64,000 nucleotides of DNA from JADJPO01 sp963828555 (GCA_963828555.1 CAWHEL010000001.1:1-64000); one strand, 5' to 3'. Counted from the first letter of the stretch, positions 29,443 to 38,160 are shown. Notes: a model not told the origin generated them from the letters alone. A program made the numbers and translations.

Positions 29443-31011
29443 ATGATTCACCGCAGCCCACTCCCTGATGTCCATATTCCTCGTGTCGCCCTGACCGGCT
29501 ACGTGCTGTCCCGCACCGCGGAACTGGGCGACAAGCCGGCGCTCGTCGACGGCCCGACCGGGCGCACGATCACCTACGCCGGCCTGGACCACGCGGTGCG
29601 CTCCCTCGCCGGCGGCCTGGTCGCCGCAGGGTTCTCGAAGGGGCGGGTGGTGGCGCTGATGGCGCCCAACCTGCCCGAGTACGCCGTGGTCTTCCACGGC
29701 GTGGCGATGGCCGGCGGCGTGGTCACCACCATCAACCCCACTTACACGCAGCGCGAGGTGCGCCAGCAACTGCTCGACGCCGGGGCCGAGATGATGGTGA
29801 CCGTCGGGATGTTCCTGGACGTGGCCCTCGCGGCCGCCGAGGGCACCGACGTGTCCGACGTCTACGTGATCGGCGACGTCCCCGACGGCGCCCCGTCCAC
29901 CATCCGCGGCCTGACCGCCCTGTTCGGCGCACCGCTCGCCGAGCAGGTTCCGGTGGACCCGGACGATCTGGTCGTGCTGCCCTACTCCTCGGGCACCACG
30001 GGGGTCTCCAAGGGCGTCAGGCTCAGCCACCACAACCTGGTGGCGAACATCGCCCAGGTGGTGGCGCCGGCACACCTCGCCGAGGACGAGACGCTGATCG
30101 CCGTCCTGCCGTTCTTCCATATCTATGGGATGCAGGTGATCATGAATGCCGGCCTGCGGGTGGGCGCCACCGTGATCACCATGCCGCGGTTCGATCTGGA
30201 GCAGTTCCTGGAGCTGCATCAGCGCTACCACGTGACCCGTAGCTTCGTCGCCCCGCCGATCGTGGTCGCCCTCGCCAAGCATCCACTGGTCGATTCCTAT
30301 GACCTCTCGGCACTGCGCCAGGTCTTCTCGGGGGCAGCTCCACTGTCGGCCGAGCTGTCGATCGAAGCCGGCGCACGTCTGGGCTGCGAGGTGGTCCAGG
30401 GCTATGGGATGACCGAGATGTCGCCGGTGTCGCACCTGACCCCGCTCGGCCACGCCAAGCCCGGTTCGGTCGGTGTGACTGCGCCGAACACCGAGATGCG
30501 GATCGTCGAGCCGGCCACGGCGGCGGACCTCGGCGTGGGCGAGGACGGCGAACTGTGGATCCGCGGCCCCCAGGTGATGCGCGGCTATCTGAACAATGTC
30601 GCAGCGACCGAATTGACCCTGGACGCCGAGGGCTGGCTGCACACCGGGGATATCGGTCACGTGGACGAGGACGGTCACGTGTTCGTGGTCGACCGGCTGA
30701 AGGAACTGATCAAATACAAGGGGTTCCAGGTTCCACCCGCGGAATTGGAGGCCCTGCTGCTCACCCACCCGGCTGTCGCCGACGCCGCGGTGATCGGAGA
30801 GCCTGACCCGGAGGCGGGCGAGGTCCCCGCCGCCTTCGTGGTGCTCCGTCCGGGCGTGGAGGCGACCGCGGAGGACATTCAACAGTTCATCGCCGCTCAG
30901 GTGGCCCCGTTCAAGCAGATCCGCCGGCTCACGTTCGTGGAGTCGATTCCGAAATCGGCCTCCGGGAAGATCCTGCGCCGCCTGTTGCGCCAGGACGGCA
31001 CACCCGGCTGA
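29443..31011 (+). CDS. AMP-forming acyl-CoA synthetase (4-coumarate-CoA ligase-like)
   Basis: 522 residues of the ANL superfamily. P-loop YSSGTTGVSKGVRLSH, A4/A5 motif VQGYGMTEMSPVSH, A7 GWLHTGDIGH, A8 hinge VDRLKELIKYKGFQVPPAE, and the catalytic lysine in SASGKILRRLL. It activates a carboxylic acid as acyl-adenylate and transfers it to CoA. The overall pattern is closest to plant-type 4CL and medium-chain ligases, but the acid cannot be named. Monocistronic, with a strong terminator hairpin 10 bp after the stop. Confidence 0.92.
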   Translation: MIHRSPLPDVHIPRVALTGYVLSRTAELGDKPALVDGPTGRTITYAGLDHAVRSLAGGLVAAGFSKGRVVALMAPNLPEYAVVFHGVAMAGGVVTTINPTYTQREVRQQLLDAGAEMMVTVGMFLDVALAAAEGTDVSDVYVIGDVPDGAPSTIRGLTALFGAPLAEQVPVDPDDLVVLPYSSGTTGVSKGVRLSHHNLVANIAQVVAPAHLAEDETLIAVLPFFHIYGMQVIMNAGLRVGATVITMPRFDLEQFLELHQRYHVTRSFVAPPIVVALAKHPLVDSYDLSALRQVFSGAAPLSAELSIEAGARLGCEVVQGYGMTEMSPVSHLTPLGHAKPGSVGVTAPNTEMRIVEPATAADLGVGEDGELWIRGPQVMRGYLNNVAATELTLDAEGWLHTGDIGHVDEDGHVFVVDRLKELIKYKGFQVPPAELEALLLTHPAVADAAVIGEPDPEAGEVPAAFVVLRPGVEATAEDIQQFIAAQVAPFKQIRRLTFVESIPKSASGKILRRLLRQDGTPG

Positions 31012-31021
31012 GTCGTGGCAG

Positions 31022-31072
31022 ACGCCATCAGGGGCGGGTATCCCTGGCCTGGATACCCGCCCCTGATGGCGT
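31022..31072. terminator. Strong terminator hairpin, 22-bp perfect stem
   Basis: 31022-31043 and 31051-31072 are perfect reverse complements around a 7-nt loop (CTGGCCT). It sits between the acyl-CoA synthetase (plus) and lsr2 (minus, ends 31109), so it likely terminates both. Confidence 0.75.
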
Positions 31073-31108
31073 GCCGGCGATGACGGCAGAACTGCCGTGG
31101 TCGACGTA

Positions 31109-31450
31109 TCAGTGCGCGCTGTCGTACGCCGCCATCACTTCGGAGGACACTCGACCACGATCACTGACCTGGAATCCGTTCTCACGGGCCCAGGAACGCA
31201 CATCGCCGAGCGATGCCCGAACCGCAGAACCGTTGCGTGCCTTGGGTACTGCAGCGCGCCGGACGGACGAGCGACCCCCGACGCGACGTGCGTGACCGAT
31301 CCAAGGACCGATCGACTCCCGAAGTGCCTCGGCGTTCTCCGCCGAGACATCGATCTCGTAGCTGACACCGTCCAACGCGAAGCTGACGGTCTCTTCAGCT
31401 TCACCCCCGTCGACATCGTCGACCAGGATGACCTGGACCTTCTGAGCCAT
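31109..31450 (-). CDS. lsr2: Nucleoid-associated protein Lsr2
   Basis: 113 residues. The N-terminal dimerisation domain begins MAQKVQVILVDDVDGGEAEE and the C-terminal DNA-binding domain has VRSWARENGFQVSDRGRVSS. The RGR AT-hook-like motif of canonical Lsr2 appears as DRGR. It bridges DNA and silences AT-rich, often foreign, genes like H-NS. A 7-bp inverted repeat CGGATAG/CTATCCG lies at 31487-31503, 37 bp upstream of the start, and may be an operator. lysS, which adjoins lsr2 in Mycobacterium, is absent here. Confidence 0.95.
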   Translation of the reverse strand: MAQKVQVILVDDVDGGEAEETVSFALDGVSYEIDVSAENAEALRESIGPWIGHARRVGGRSSVRRAAVPKARNGSAVRASLGDVRSWARENGFQVSDRGRVSSEVMAAYDSAH

Positions 31451-31696
31451 GAAAAACTCCTGACAAATTGAGGGAACTTGCCGTTCGGATAGTGTCTATC
31501 CGGAAAGGCTCGATGTCAAAACAGGCGCGTGCGTCATTTGCCGGCCGTCACGCAACATTCACAGGCAGCCGTTCGAATTCCACAGAAACGTCGAACCCTG
31601 AGAGCACAAATGGTTGCGTAATGGGATCGTTCGACTCCGTAAGGTCATCGCCTGTCGACCTGCCATTCAGGGCCGGAGAGCTTCCCCGACCCCGGT

Positions 31697-31918
31697 TCAC
31701 TCGGCGGGGACGCCGCTTTCCGACTCGGGGACAACCGCAGACGGGGCCGATGATTCGGCCGTTGCCGTCGGAGCGGCAGAGGTTCCACCACGCTGCTCTC
31801 GCTCGAAACGCGCCGCCGCAGCGCGCTCGCGTCGGTCGGCCTGCAGCAGCGCCCGCAAGGCGATGGCAAAGAACAGCAAGATACCGACGGGCGGCAGGAT
31901 CGCCTCGAGGATTGTCAC
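31697..31918 (-). CDS. Small single-span membrane protein
   Basis: 73 residues: an N-terminal helix (ILEAILPPVGILLFFAIALR), a basic helix (LLQADRRERAAAARFEREQR), and a disordered Ser/Ala/Glu tail. It is intact, with typical codon use. No known domain; its neighbours are also hypothetical. Confidence 0.55.
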   Translation of the reverse strand: MTILEAILPPVGILLFFAIALRALLQADRRERAAAARFEREQRGGTSAAPTATAESSAPSAVVPESESGVPAE

Positions 31919-31966
31919 ACCCGGCAGAATACGTCGTGCCGTGCCGACGACCCGCTGCGGGGTGGC

Positions 31967-32494
31967 TCAGGCCTGATACTTCGGCAGCGCCCCGTGGATC
32001 AAACGCTCCACCTCGGGCAATCCATGCCCGGCACCGAGACCACGCAACACCGTCGCCTCTTCCTCACGCCGGTCCAGAACGTCGCGCACCGTGTGCTGAA
32101 TGGCAGGGTCCGTGCTGCGCCGAACGAGTTGACGCAGCACGTCGAGCAACGCGTCGTGGCTGGCGAGCAGGCCCTCGATCACCGAACCGGGGCTGTCCGG
32201 GTCGCCGCGCCCTCCGTCGAAACCCGCCGGCAGATCCGCGCCCGCCCCGACGGCACAGGTGGCCAGGAACGACAGGTCGCGCACGTCGCGCTCGACCAGG
32301 GCCGACCACTTCCGGACGTCGCGCTGCTCCAGCGCGAGCGCTCCGATGGTGCGCAGGAGGTCCTCGGCCTGGAGCGAGACGGCCGACCTGAGCAACTGTC
32401 GGACCGCCCCGTCCAGGGGGGCCCGCGGAGCCGGCGTGCCCGGAGGAGGCGTTTGCGAGGTGGCGGAAACCACGATGACTGCCCTGCCCTTCAC
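31967..32494 (-). CDS. Hypothetical helical protein
   Basis: 175 residues. After a Pro-rich start (TPPPGTPAPRAPLDGA) the protein is helical throughout, with alternating segments such as LRSAVSLQAEDLLRTIGALA, VRKWSALVERDVRDLSFLAT and DALLDVLRQLVRRSTDPAIQ. It resembles a four-helix bundle, but I cannot assign a family. An internal GTG at 32473 is an alternative start. It ends 48 bp from the small membrane protein gene at 31918, same strand. Confidence 0.6.
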   Translation of the reverse strand: MKGRAVIVVSATSQTPPPGTPAPRAPLDGAVRQLLRSAVSLQAEDLLRTIGALALEQRDVRKWSALVERDVRDLSFLATCAVGAGADLPAGFDGGRGDPDSPGSVIEGLLASHDALLDVLRQLVRRSTDPAIQHTVRDVLDRREEEATVLRGLGAGHGLPEVERLIHGALPKYQA

Positions 32495-32654
32495 GTGCCT
32501 ACCCCCGTGCTGTGGCGCCTCACGGTAGTAGCACGACTACTCACAGCTAGCAGGCGCGCCGTACTGACATCAGATCGTGCCAAGGGGATTGGTCCGGCCC
32601 AGATCGGGGAACTCTTCCGGTAGCCCGTGCTTCCACTCCCGTCCGGAGCCGCTT

Positions 32655-33791
32655 GTGTCCACCCGCACCCGTCGTCGTGCCAGCCCCGCCTGGGAGGGAC
32701 GCGCCCCGCTCCAGGTGGCCACCCTGCCGGGGCACGGCCTCTACGCCCGGCACCTGTCACACCCCGAGGGCGTGGACGGCGTGCACCGGCCGACCGTGGG
32801 ACTGCTCGGTGCGGCACGCCGGCACGGGTCCTTCGACGTGCGCTGGTTGACAACGCACCTGGACTCGGTGGACGTGGTGCACGTCCTCGGCCCGCCCGCC
32901 GGAAGCGGCCCAGAGGCCGGCGCCTCCTTGAGCGCGGCGATCGACGCCGTCCGCGGTTCGGGCACCCCGCTCGTGGTGACCGCCTATCACCTGAGCGATC
33001 CCACCGGCGTCGACCCGATGGGGTATGCCGACCGTCTGTCCGAGCTCATCAGGGCCGCCGACGCGGTGATCACGTTGACCCCCCCTGCCGCCGCGGAGAT
33101 CCGGCAGCGGTGGGCCGTCGAAGCGCTGGTGCTGCCGCACCCGCACGCGGTCGACTTCGTGCGCATGCGGGTGGCTCGCTCCTCGCGGCCCTCGGGACGG
33201 CGGCTGGTCGGTACGCACCTGGGCTCGCTCCGGATGCCCGGCGACGCGGTGGACTTCGTCGACGCGCTCGCCCGTGCGGTGCAGCTCACGTCGGGGGCGG
33301 AGCTGCGGGTGCACCTGCACTCCTCGGTGGCCGACCCGGACGCCGAGGCGTACGCGCCGAGCGCCGTGCGCCGCATCGATCAGCTGGTTCGCCGCGCCGG
33401 CGGCGTGGTGGCCCGACACCGCCCGCTCACCGAGGCCCGGCTGTGGGACCACCTGTTCGGACTGGACGTCTCGGTGGTGCCGGGGCTGTTCGGCTCACAT
33501 TCGATCTGGCCCGAGGCCTGTGCCGATCTCGGCACCCAGGTGGTGCTGCCGGCGTCGGCGCACGCCGCCGCTCAGCGGCCGGAGCCCGGATTCACCACAA
33601 CCTTCGAGGCTCATCGGGAGGTCGATCACACGGCCGAGGCACTCGCCGCCGCACTGCAGACGGCACGCGGGCACGACGGGGTGACCCGCAGCGACCCCCA
33701 GCAACGCTGGGCCGAGCGGGTGGAACTGTGTGAGCAGCACCGCCGCCTCTACGAGCGGTTGCTGCACCCAGCGCCGAGCACAAGTCAGTAG
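32655..33791 (+). CDS. Glycosyltransferase-like (GT-B fold) protein
   Basis: GTG at 32655 (VSTRTRRRASPAWEGRAPLQ) gives 378 residues. Features of group 1 GT-B enzymes are present: VATLPGHGLYARHLSHPEGV at the start, SVDVVHVLGPP, TPLVVTAYHLSDPTGVDP, ADAVITLTPPAAAEIRQRW, LVLPHPHAVDF. A C-terminal domain has VSVVPGLFGSHSIWPEACAD where the donor-binding EX7E region is expected. Donor and acceptor are unknown. It replaces the lysS/coaX/panD segment seen here in related genomes. Its last codons overlap the convergent NadC-like gene by 7 bp. Confidence 0.65.
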   Translation: MSTRTRRRASPAWEGRAPLQVATLPGHGLYARHLSHPEGVDGVHRPTVGLLGAARRHGSFDVRWLTTHLDSVDVVHVLGPPAGSGPEAGASLSAAIDAVRGSGTPLVVTAYHLSDPTGVDPMGYADRLSELIRAADAVITLTPPAAAEIRQRWAVEALVLPHPHAVDFVRMRVARSSRPSGRRLVGTHLGSLRMPGDAVDFVDALARAVQLTSGAELRVHLHSSVADPDAEAYAPSAVRRIDQLVRRAGGVVARHRPLTEARLWDHLFGLDVSVVPGLFGSHSIWPEACADLGTQVVLPASAHAAAQRPEPGFTTTFEAHREVDHTAEALAAALQTARGHDGVTRSDPQQRWAERVELCEQHRRLYERLLHPAPSTSQ

Positions 33792-34720
33792 AGCCTGAGC
33801 TGCACGTCGACCGCCCGCGCCTCCTGCACCAGCGAGTCGACGTAGACGTGATCCACCCCTGCCCGGGCCACCTGGGCGGCCTGCGCGAGCCCGAAGCCGC
33901 CCGAGCAGGCGATCTCGACCCGCTCGGCGGTGGCGGCCCGGATCTGGGTGACCGTACTCGGCAACTGGTCCAGGGCGATCCCTTCGCAGACGATGAACCG
34001 GGCCCCGGCATGGACCGCCTCGACCCCTTGCAGCGACGTCTGCACATCGATCTGCACCAGGGCGCCGGGCAGGCGGCGGCGGACGGCGTCCAGCGCGCCG
34101 GCCACGGACCCGGCGGCCGCGGCGTGGTCCACGCTGACGTGCGCGGCGTCGTAGAGGCCGGCCCGCCCGTTCGTCCCGCCGCCGCAGCGCACGGCGTAGC
34201 GCTCCAGCGGTCGCAGCCCGGGCGTGGTGCACCGGGTGTCGAGGAGCCGGGTACCGGTGCCGGCCAGGGCAGCCACCCAGCCGGCGGAATGCGTGGCCAC
34301 CCCGGAGAGATGGCGGATCAGGTTGAGCGCGGTGCGCTCGGCCACCAACAGCACCCGGGCGGGGCCGCGCAGATCGGCCAGCAGGTCACCCGCCGTGATC
34401 CGGGCGCCGTCGTGCATGCGCAGATCGGCGGTGGGCACCGGAAGATCGAGTCGTGCGGCGGCCTCGGCCAGCACTACCGGCCAGAGCAGCAGGCCCGCCA
34501 CGACGCCGTCCTCGGCAGCCACCACCTCGGCCCGCCGGTCGTCGTCCACGGGCACGGTCGCGGCCGTGGTGACGTCGACCCAGCCCGGGCCGAGGTCCTC
34601 GCCCAGGGCACGCACGACCAGGTCGCGTACCCACTGCGGCTCCAGACCGACCGACGCGAGCGCATCGCGGGTACCGTCCTGCCACGGTGCCCGCGGTCCT
34701 TCGGCGCGATGCCGGCTCAC
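33785..34720 (-). CDS. NadC-like (quinolinate phosphoribosyltransferase fold) protein with degenerate active site
   Basis: 311 residues from GTG 34720. The fold is plainly NadC: WVRDLVVRALGEDLGPGWVD, ERTALNLIRHLSGVATHSAG, LDTRCTTPGLRPLERYAVRC, GLYDAAH, then CSGGFGLAQAAQVARAGVDH. But conserved catalytic positions are changed. DTRKTTPG reads DTRCTTPG (Lys to Cys), the NHR motif reads NGR (His to Gly), the K-D-N-H motif reads S-V-D-H, E-V-E reads Q-I-D, and L-D-N reads C-E-G. Quinolinate phosphoribosylation is therefore unlikely. In Streptomyces nadB-nadC lie beside panC; here nadB is absent and only this divergent relative remains. The reading frame is intact, which argues for a retained, different role. 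Confidence 0.8.
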   Translation of the reverse strand: MSRHRAEGPRAPWQDGTRDALASVGLEPQWVRDLVVRALGEDLGPGWVDVTTAATVPVDDDRRAEVVAAEDGVVAGLLLWPVVLAEAAARLDLPVPTADLRMHDGARITAGDLLADLRGPARVLLVAERTALNLIRHLSGVATHSAGWVAALAGTGTRLLDTRCTTPGLRPLERYAVRCGGGTNGRAGLYDAAHVSVDHAAAAGSVAGALDAVRRRLPGALVQIDVQTSLQGVEAVHAGARFIVCEGIALDQLPSTVTQIRAATAERVEIACSGGFGLAQAAQVARAGVDHVYVDSLVQEARAVDVQLRLY

Positions 34721-34870
34721 CGCTGCCCGCCATGGCCGTCGCGACTGTCGATGCTCAGAGTGACCCCCACGTAACGGACGGTACCCGTTCGGAGGTGGCG
34801 CTCGGGTGTGCATCGGCCTGGGACGGTGCCGCGTGTCGGACCAGAAGGGCTCCGGTGGAGCGGACGCAGC

Positions 34871-35767
34871 TCAGCGCACGCCGCTCTGCTCGGCCGGCAC
34901 CACCCAGTCGCCGGAGTGCTCCTGCCCGACCATCACCGGCACGTTGTCGATCAACCGGGTGGTTCCCACCCGAGCGGCCAGGGCCAGCAACGCCTCGCCG
35001 CGGTACCACTCGGGCACGTCCTGCAGCGTCTCCGGGTGCACCAGCACCAGATAGTCGACCTGGCACAGCGGTTCCCGGATCAGCACCGCCCGGGCCGCCC
35101 GACGGACGGCGCTGGCCCCCTCCGGGGCGGCCGCCTCACCGGCGTGCAGCGCCCGGGGCAGGGTGAGCGCCACCTCACGGTCGAGCGCCGTGAGATAGGC
35201 GTTGCGGCTGCTCATGGCCAGGCCGTCCGGCTCGCGCACCGTGGGCACCGCGACGATCTCGCAGCCGAAGTCGAGGTCGCGGGCCATCCTGCGGATCAGC
35301 AGCAGCTGCTGGGCGTCCTTCTGCCCGAACAGGGCCTTGTCCGGCCGAACCAGGTGCAGCAGCTTGGCCACCACGGTCAGTACGCCGTCGAAGTGTCCCG
35401 GCCGGCTGTGCCCCTCCAGCAGGGTGCCGAGCGATCCGGCCGAGACCCGGACCCCGGGGTCGCCCTCGGGGTAGACCACATCCGGCCCCGGAGCGAAGAC
35501 GACCTCCACGCCCTCCTGGGTGCACAGAGCAAGGTCCGCGTCGAAGGTTCGCGGGTACTTGGCCAGATCCTCCTTGGGCCCGAACTGCAGCGGATTCAGG
35601 AAGATCGTCATCACCACCCGGTCGGCCAGCAGGCGGGCCTGCCGGGCCAGCGTGGCGTGCCCCTCGTGCAGGGCTCCCATGGTCATCACCACGGCGACCG
35701 TTCCCTGCAGCTCCGCCCGCGCCATCGCGAGCTCGGCGCGCGTACGTGCGACCACTGGTCCCGACAC
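34871..35767 (-). CDS. panC: Pantothenate synthetase
   Basis: 298 residues from GTG 35767, with an AGGAGGAG ribosome-binding site. It condenses pantoate and beta-alanine with ATP in the cytoplasm. Motifs: VVMTMGALHEGHATLARQA (HIGH-like), IFLNPLQFGPKEDLAKYPRT, LHLVRPDKALFGQKDAQQLL and GLAMSSRNAYL (KMSKS equivalent). Length and motifs are normal. panD, usually next to it in Mycobacterium, is not in this window. Confidence 0.95.
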   Translation of the reverse strand: MSGPVVARTRAELAMARAELQGTVAVVMTMGALHEGHATLARQARLLADRVVMTIFLNPLQFGPKEDLAKYPRTFDADLALCTQEGVEVVFAPGPDVVYPEGDPGVRVSAGSLGTLLEGHSRPGHFDGVLTVVAKLLHLVRPDKALFGQKDAQQLLLIRRMARDLDFGCEIVAVPTVREPDGLAMSSRNAYLTALDREVALTLPRALHAGEAAAPEGASAVRRAARAVLIREPLCQVDYLVLVHPETLQDVPEWYRGEALLALAARVGTTRLIDNVPVMVGQEHSGDWVVPAEQSGVR

Positions 35768-35858
35768 GGCTGGTCTCCTCCTGAGGATCTCACGGCCGCC
35801 GCGCACCCCGTCGTGCCGTCTCGCCGATGACCCGGCGGGCCACGTTACCCCGGCTGCT

Positions 35859-36062
35859 CTATCGGGGGGGCAACCGCCCCGACTCGGCCAGCGCCCGGGC
35901 GAGCAGCCACTCCAGGTGGGCGTTGGTGCTGCGCAGATCGTCGGCCGCCCAGCGAGCCAGGGCATCGTGCAGGTTGGGGTCCAGCCGCAGCAGCACCGCC
36001 CTGCGCTCGCGCCGCCGCCGGGGCGCAGTGCCCGGTGGCGGCGCCGCGTCGTCCGCACTCAT
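35859..36062 (-). CDS. Ribbon-helix-helix protein paired with SPFH protein
   Basis: 67 residues from ATG 36062. A charged Pro/Arg-rich start is followed by RRAVLLRLDPNLHDALARWA, DDLRSTNAHLEWLLARAL. This is an Arc/MetJ-type RHH pattern, with a beta strand LLRLDP, helix A and helix B starting at STNAHLE. The gene starts 7 nt after the SPFH stop, so the two are one operon. It is the obvious candidate to bind the 18-bp palindrome in front of that operon. Confidence 0.75.
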   Translation of the reverse strand: MSADDAAPPPGTAPRRRRERRAVLLRLDPNLHDALARWAADDLRSTNAHLEWLLARALAESGRLPPR

Positions 36063-36069
36063 CGTCGGC

Positions 36070-37050
36070 TCACGCGTAGAGGGTCCCGGTGTTGACCACC
36101 GGGGAGACCCGGGAGTCACCGCAGAGCACCACCAGCAGGTTCGAGACCATCGCCGCGCGCCGTTCCTCGTCGAGCTCGACCACGCCTTGGCGGCTCAGCT
36201 CGGCCAGCGCCATCTGAACCATGCCCACGGCACCTTCGACGATCGTGGTCCGGGCGGAGACCACTGCGGCGGCCTGCTGGCGCTGCAGCATCGCCTGGGC
36301 GATCTCCGGCGCGTAGGCGAGGTGGCTGATCCGCACCTCGAGGATCTCCAGGCCGGCCACCGCCACCCGCTCGGCGACCTCCTGGGCCAGTTCACCCGAG
36401 ATGACGTCGGTCGAGCCGCGCAGGGACTCGGCGTCGTCAGCGCCGTCGTAGGGGTAGGACCGCGCCACGTGACGCACCGCGGACTCGGCCTGCACCTCGA
36501 CGAACCCCACCATGTCCTCGACCGCGAAGGTGGCCTTGGCCGTGTCGGCAACCTGCCAGACCACGATCGCGGCGATCTCGACCGGGTTGCCGGTGGCGTC
36601 GTTGACCTTCAGCCGCGGGGTATCGAAGTTGTTCACCCGCACCGAGACCGCGCGCCGGGTGGTCCACGGCAGCAGCCAGATCAGGCCTGGGGCGCGTGCG
36701 GTGCCCACGTACCGCCCGAGGAGTTGGACGACGCGGGTCTGGCCGGGCTGGAGCACGGTGATCGAGGCGGCCGCGGAGATCGCACCGAGCACACAGAGCA
36801 GCACCAGGACGCCGAGACCGACGACCGGCGCTCCGGCCTGACCGCCGGTGGCGTCGAGCCGGACCACCAGGGCCCAGATCGCGACTGCCGCCCCGATCGC
36901 CAGGGCCAGCGCCACAGCGACGCCGAGGAAACCGTTGGTCTGCCAGGCGGTCCGCTCCTGGACGTCGACCCGGATGCCGGAGTGACCCACCGGCTCGGCG
37001 TCCACCTGGTCGGTCGGCGTGGGCAGTGGGGCGGGCACGGTGCTCGTCAT
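36070..37050 (-). CDS. SPFH/Band 7 (stomatin-prohibitin-flotillin) membrane protein
   Basis: 326 residues. Two N-terminal helices (FLGVAVALALAIGAAVAIWA; VVGLGVLVLLCVLGAISAAA) precede the SPFH domain: ITVLQPGQTRVVQLLGRYVG, NNFDTPRLKVNDATGNPVEI, VGFVEVQAESAVRHVARSYP. The helical end has AQAMLQRQQAAAVVSARTTI. It forms detergent-resistant membrane assemblies in characterised relatives. The role here is unknown; it is operonic with a small RHH protein, a pairing I recall from other actinobacterial genomes. Confidence 0.88.
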   Translation of the reverse strand: MTSTVPAPLPTPTDQVDAEPVGHSGIRVDVQERTAWQTNGFLGVAVALALAIGAAVAIWALVVRLDATGGQAGAPVVGLGVLVLLCVLGAISAAASITVLQPGQTRVVQLLGRYVGTARAPGLIWLLPWTTRRAVSVRVNNFDTPRLKVNDATGNPVEIAAIVVWQVADTAKATFAVEDMVGFVEVQAESAVRHVARSYPYDGADDAESLRGSTDVISGELAQEVAERVAVAGLEILEVRISHLAYAPEIAQAMLQRQQAAAVVSARTTIVEGAVGMVQMALAELSRQGVVELDEERRAAMVSNLLVVLCGDSRVSPVVNTGTLYA

Positions 37051-37082
37051 CGAGATCAGCTCCTGTTCAGCAGAGTCGCTAG

Positions 37083-37100
37083 CAAAGTGATATCACTTTG
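37083..37100. promoter_or_regulatory. 18-bp perfect palindromic operator of the SPFH-RHH operon
   Basis: CAAAGTGATATCACTTTG is perfectly symmetrical, 32 bp upstream of the SPFH start, and AT-rich against a 70% GC background. Likely bound by the RHH protein encoded in the same operon. Confidence 0.65.
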
Positions 37101-37129
37101 GTTGCGGACTTTCTACTGGTCGGAGCGGG

Positions 37130-38104
37130 TCAGGTCGCCGGGCCGTCGGCGAGCGAGGCCAGCAGGGCCTCGGCGTCCACCGCGCTGAGTCGGCCGGAGG
37201 CCAGCGCCCGCTCGGCCGTGGCCCTGGCCATCGCGCGATAGGTGCTCAGCACGCCGCCGTCCGGCCCGTCCGCCGCGGCGATCGCCGCCACGTGCGCGGA
37301 CACCGTGCCGGCGTCGCCGCGCGCCACCGGGCCGGTGAGGGCGCCGTCACCGGAACGCAGCGCGTTGTCCAGCGCAGCCGACAGCAGCGGCGCGAGCACC
37401 CGGTCGGCGGGCTCGATCCTGGCGGACCGCAGCAGCTCCAGCGACTGGGCGACCAGAGTGACCAGGTGGTTCGCGCCGTGCGCGAGGGCTGCGTGGTAGA
37501 GCGGGCGCATCTCCTCTGGCACGATCACCGGCTCGGCCCCCATCTCGACCACCAGCGCCTGGGCGATCGGCAGCACCGGGCCGGGGGCACTCACCCCGAA
37601 GCAGCAGTCGACCAGCCGGCTCAGGTCCAGGCTGGTGCCGGTGAAGGTCATCGCCGGGTGCAGGGCCAACGGGATCACGCCGCTGCGCACCGCCGGCTCC
37701 AGCACCCGCCACCCGTACCGCCCGGAGGTGTGCACCACCAGCTGACCGCTCTGCCAGGCACCGGTGGTCACCAACCCTTCGACCAGCGCGGGCAGGGCGT
37801 CGTCCGGCACCGCCAACAGCACCAGTTCGGCGCGCTCGACCACCTGGGGGACGTCGAGGATCGGCACTCCGGGCAGCATCACCTCGGCCCGCTCCCGGCT
37901 CGCCGCGGATACCGCGGACACGCCCACCACGGCATGCCCGGCCGCCCGCAGCGCACTGCCCAGTACTGCGCCCACCCGACCGGCGCCCACCACCCCGACG
38001 CCGAGGCGGCCGGGGCGATCAGCCGGCGAGCCGGGCTGGTGCGCGGAGGTCGGACGGGACGCCGGCTCGGATATCGGCTCGGTCACGATGTGCTCACGGT
38101 CCAC
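37130..38104 (-). CDS. Rossmann-like/DUF2520 protein (NADP-binding reductase-like)
   Basis: 324 residues. After a Pro/Ser-rich leader comes a dinucleotide-binding start GVGVVGAGRVGAVLGSALRA, then AELVLLAVPDDALPALVEGL, LALHPAMTFTGT and a helical DUF2520 C-terminal domain (YHAALAHGANHLVTLVAQSL). Homologous to the mycobacterial gene that precedes panC (Rv3603c type), which has been suggested to supply a ketopantoate-reductase-like activity; that is not shown. Divergent from the methyltransferase at 38161, 56 bp apart. Confidence 0.82.
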   Translation of the reverse strand: MDREHIVTEPISEPASRPTSAHQPGSPADRPGRLGVGVVGAGRVGAVLGSALRAAGHAVVGVSAVSAASRERAEVMLPGVPILDVPQVVERAELVLLAVPDDALPALVEGLVTTGAWQSGQLVVHTSGRYGWRVLEPAVRSGVIPLALHPAMTFTGTSLDLSRLVDCCFGVSAPGPVLPIAQALVVEMGAEPVIVPEEMRPLYHAALAHGANHLVTLVAQSLELLRSARIEPADRVLAPLLSAALDNALRSGDGALTGPVARGDAGTVSAHVAAIAAADGPDGGVLSTYRAMARATAERALASGRLSAVDAEALLASLADGPAT

Positions 38105-38160
38105 CCTGTGCCTCGCCGGAAACTGACCTGCTGACAGCCTCCGACGTTAGCCTGACCGAC

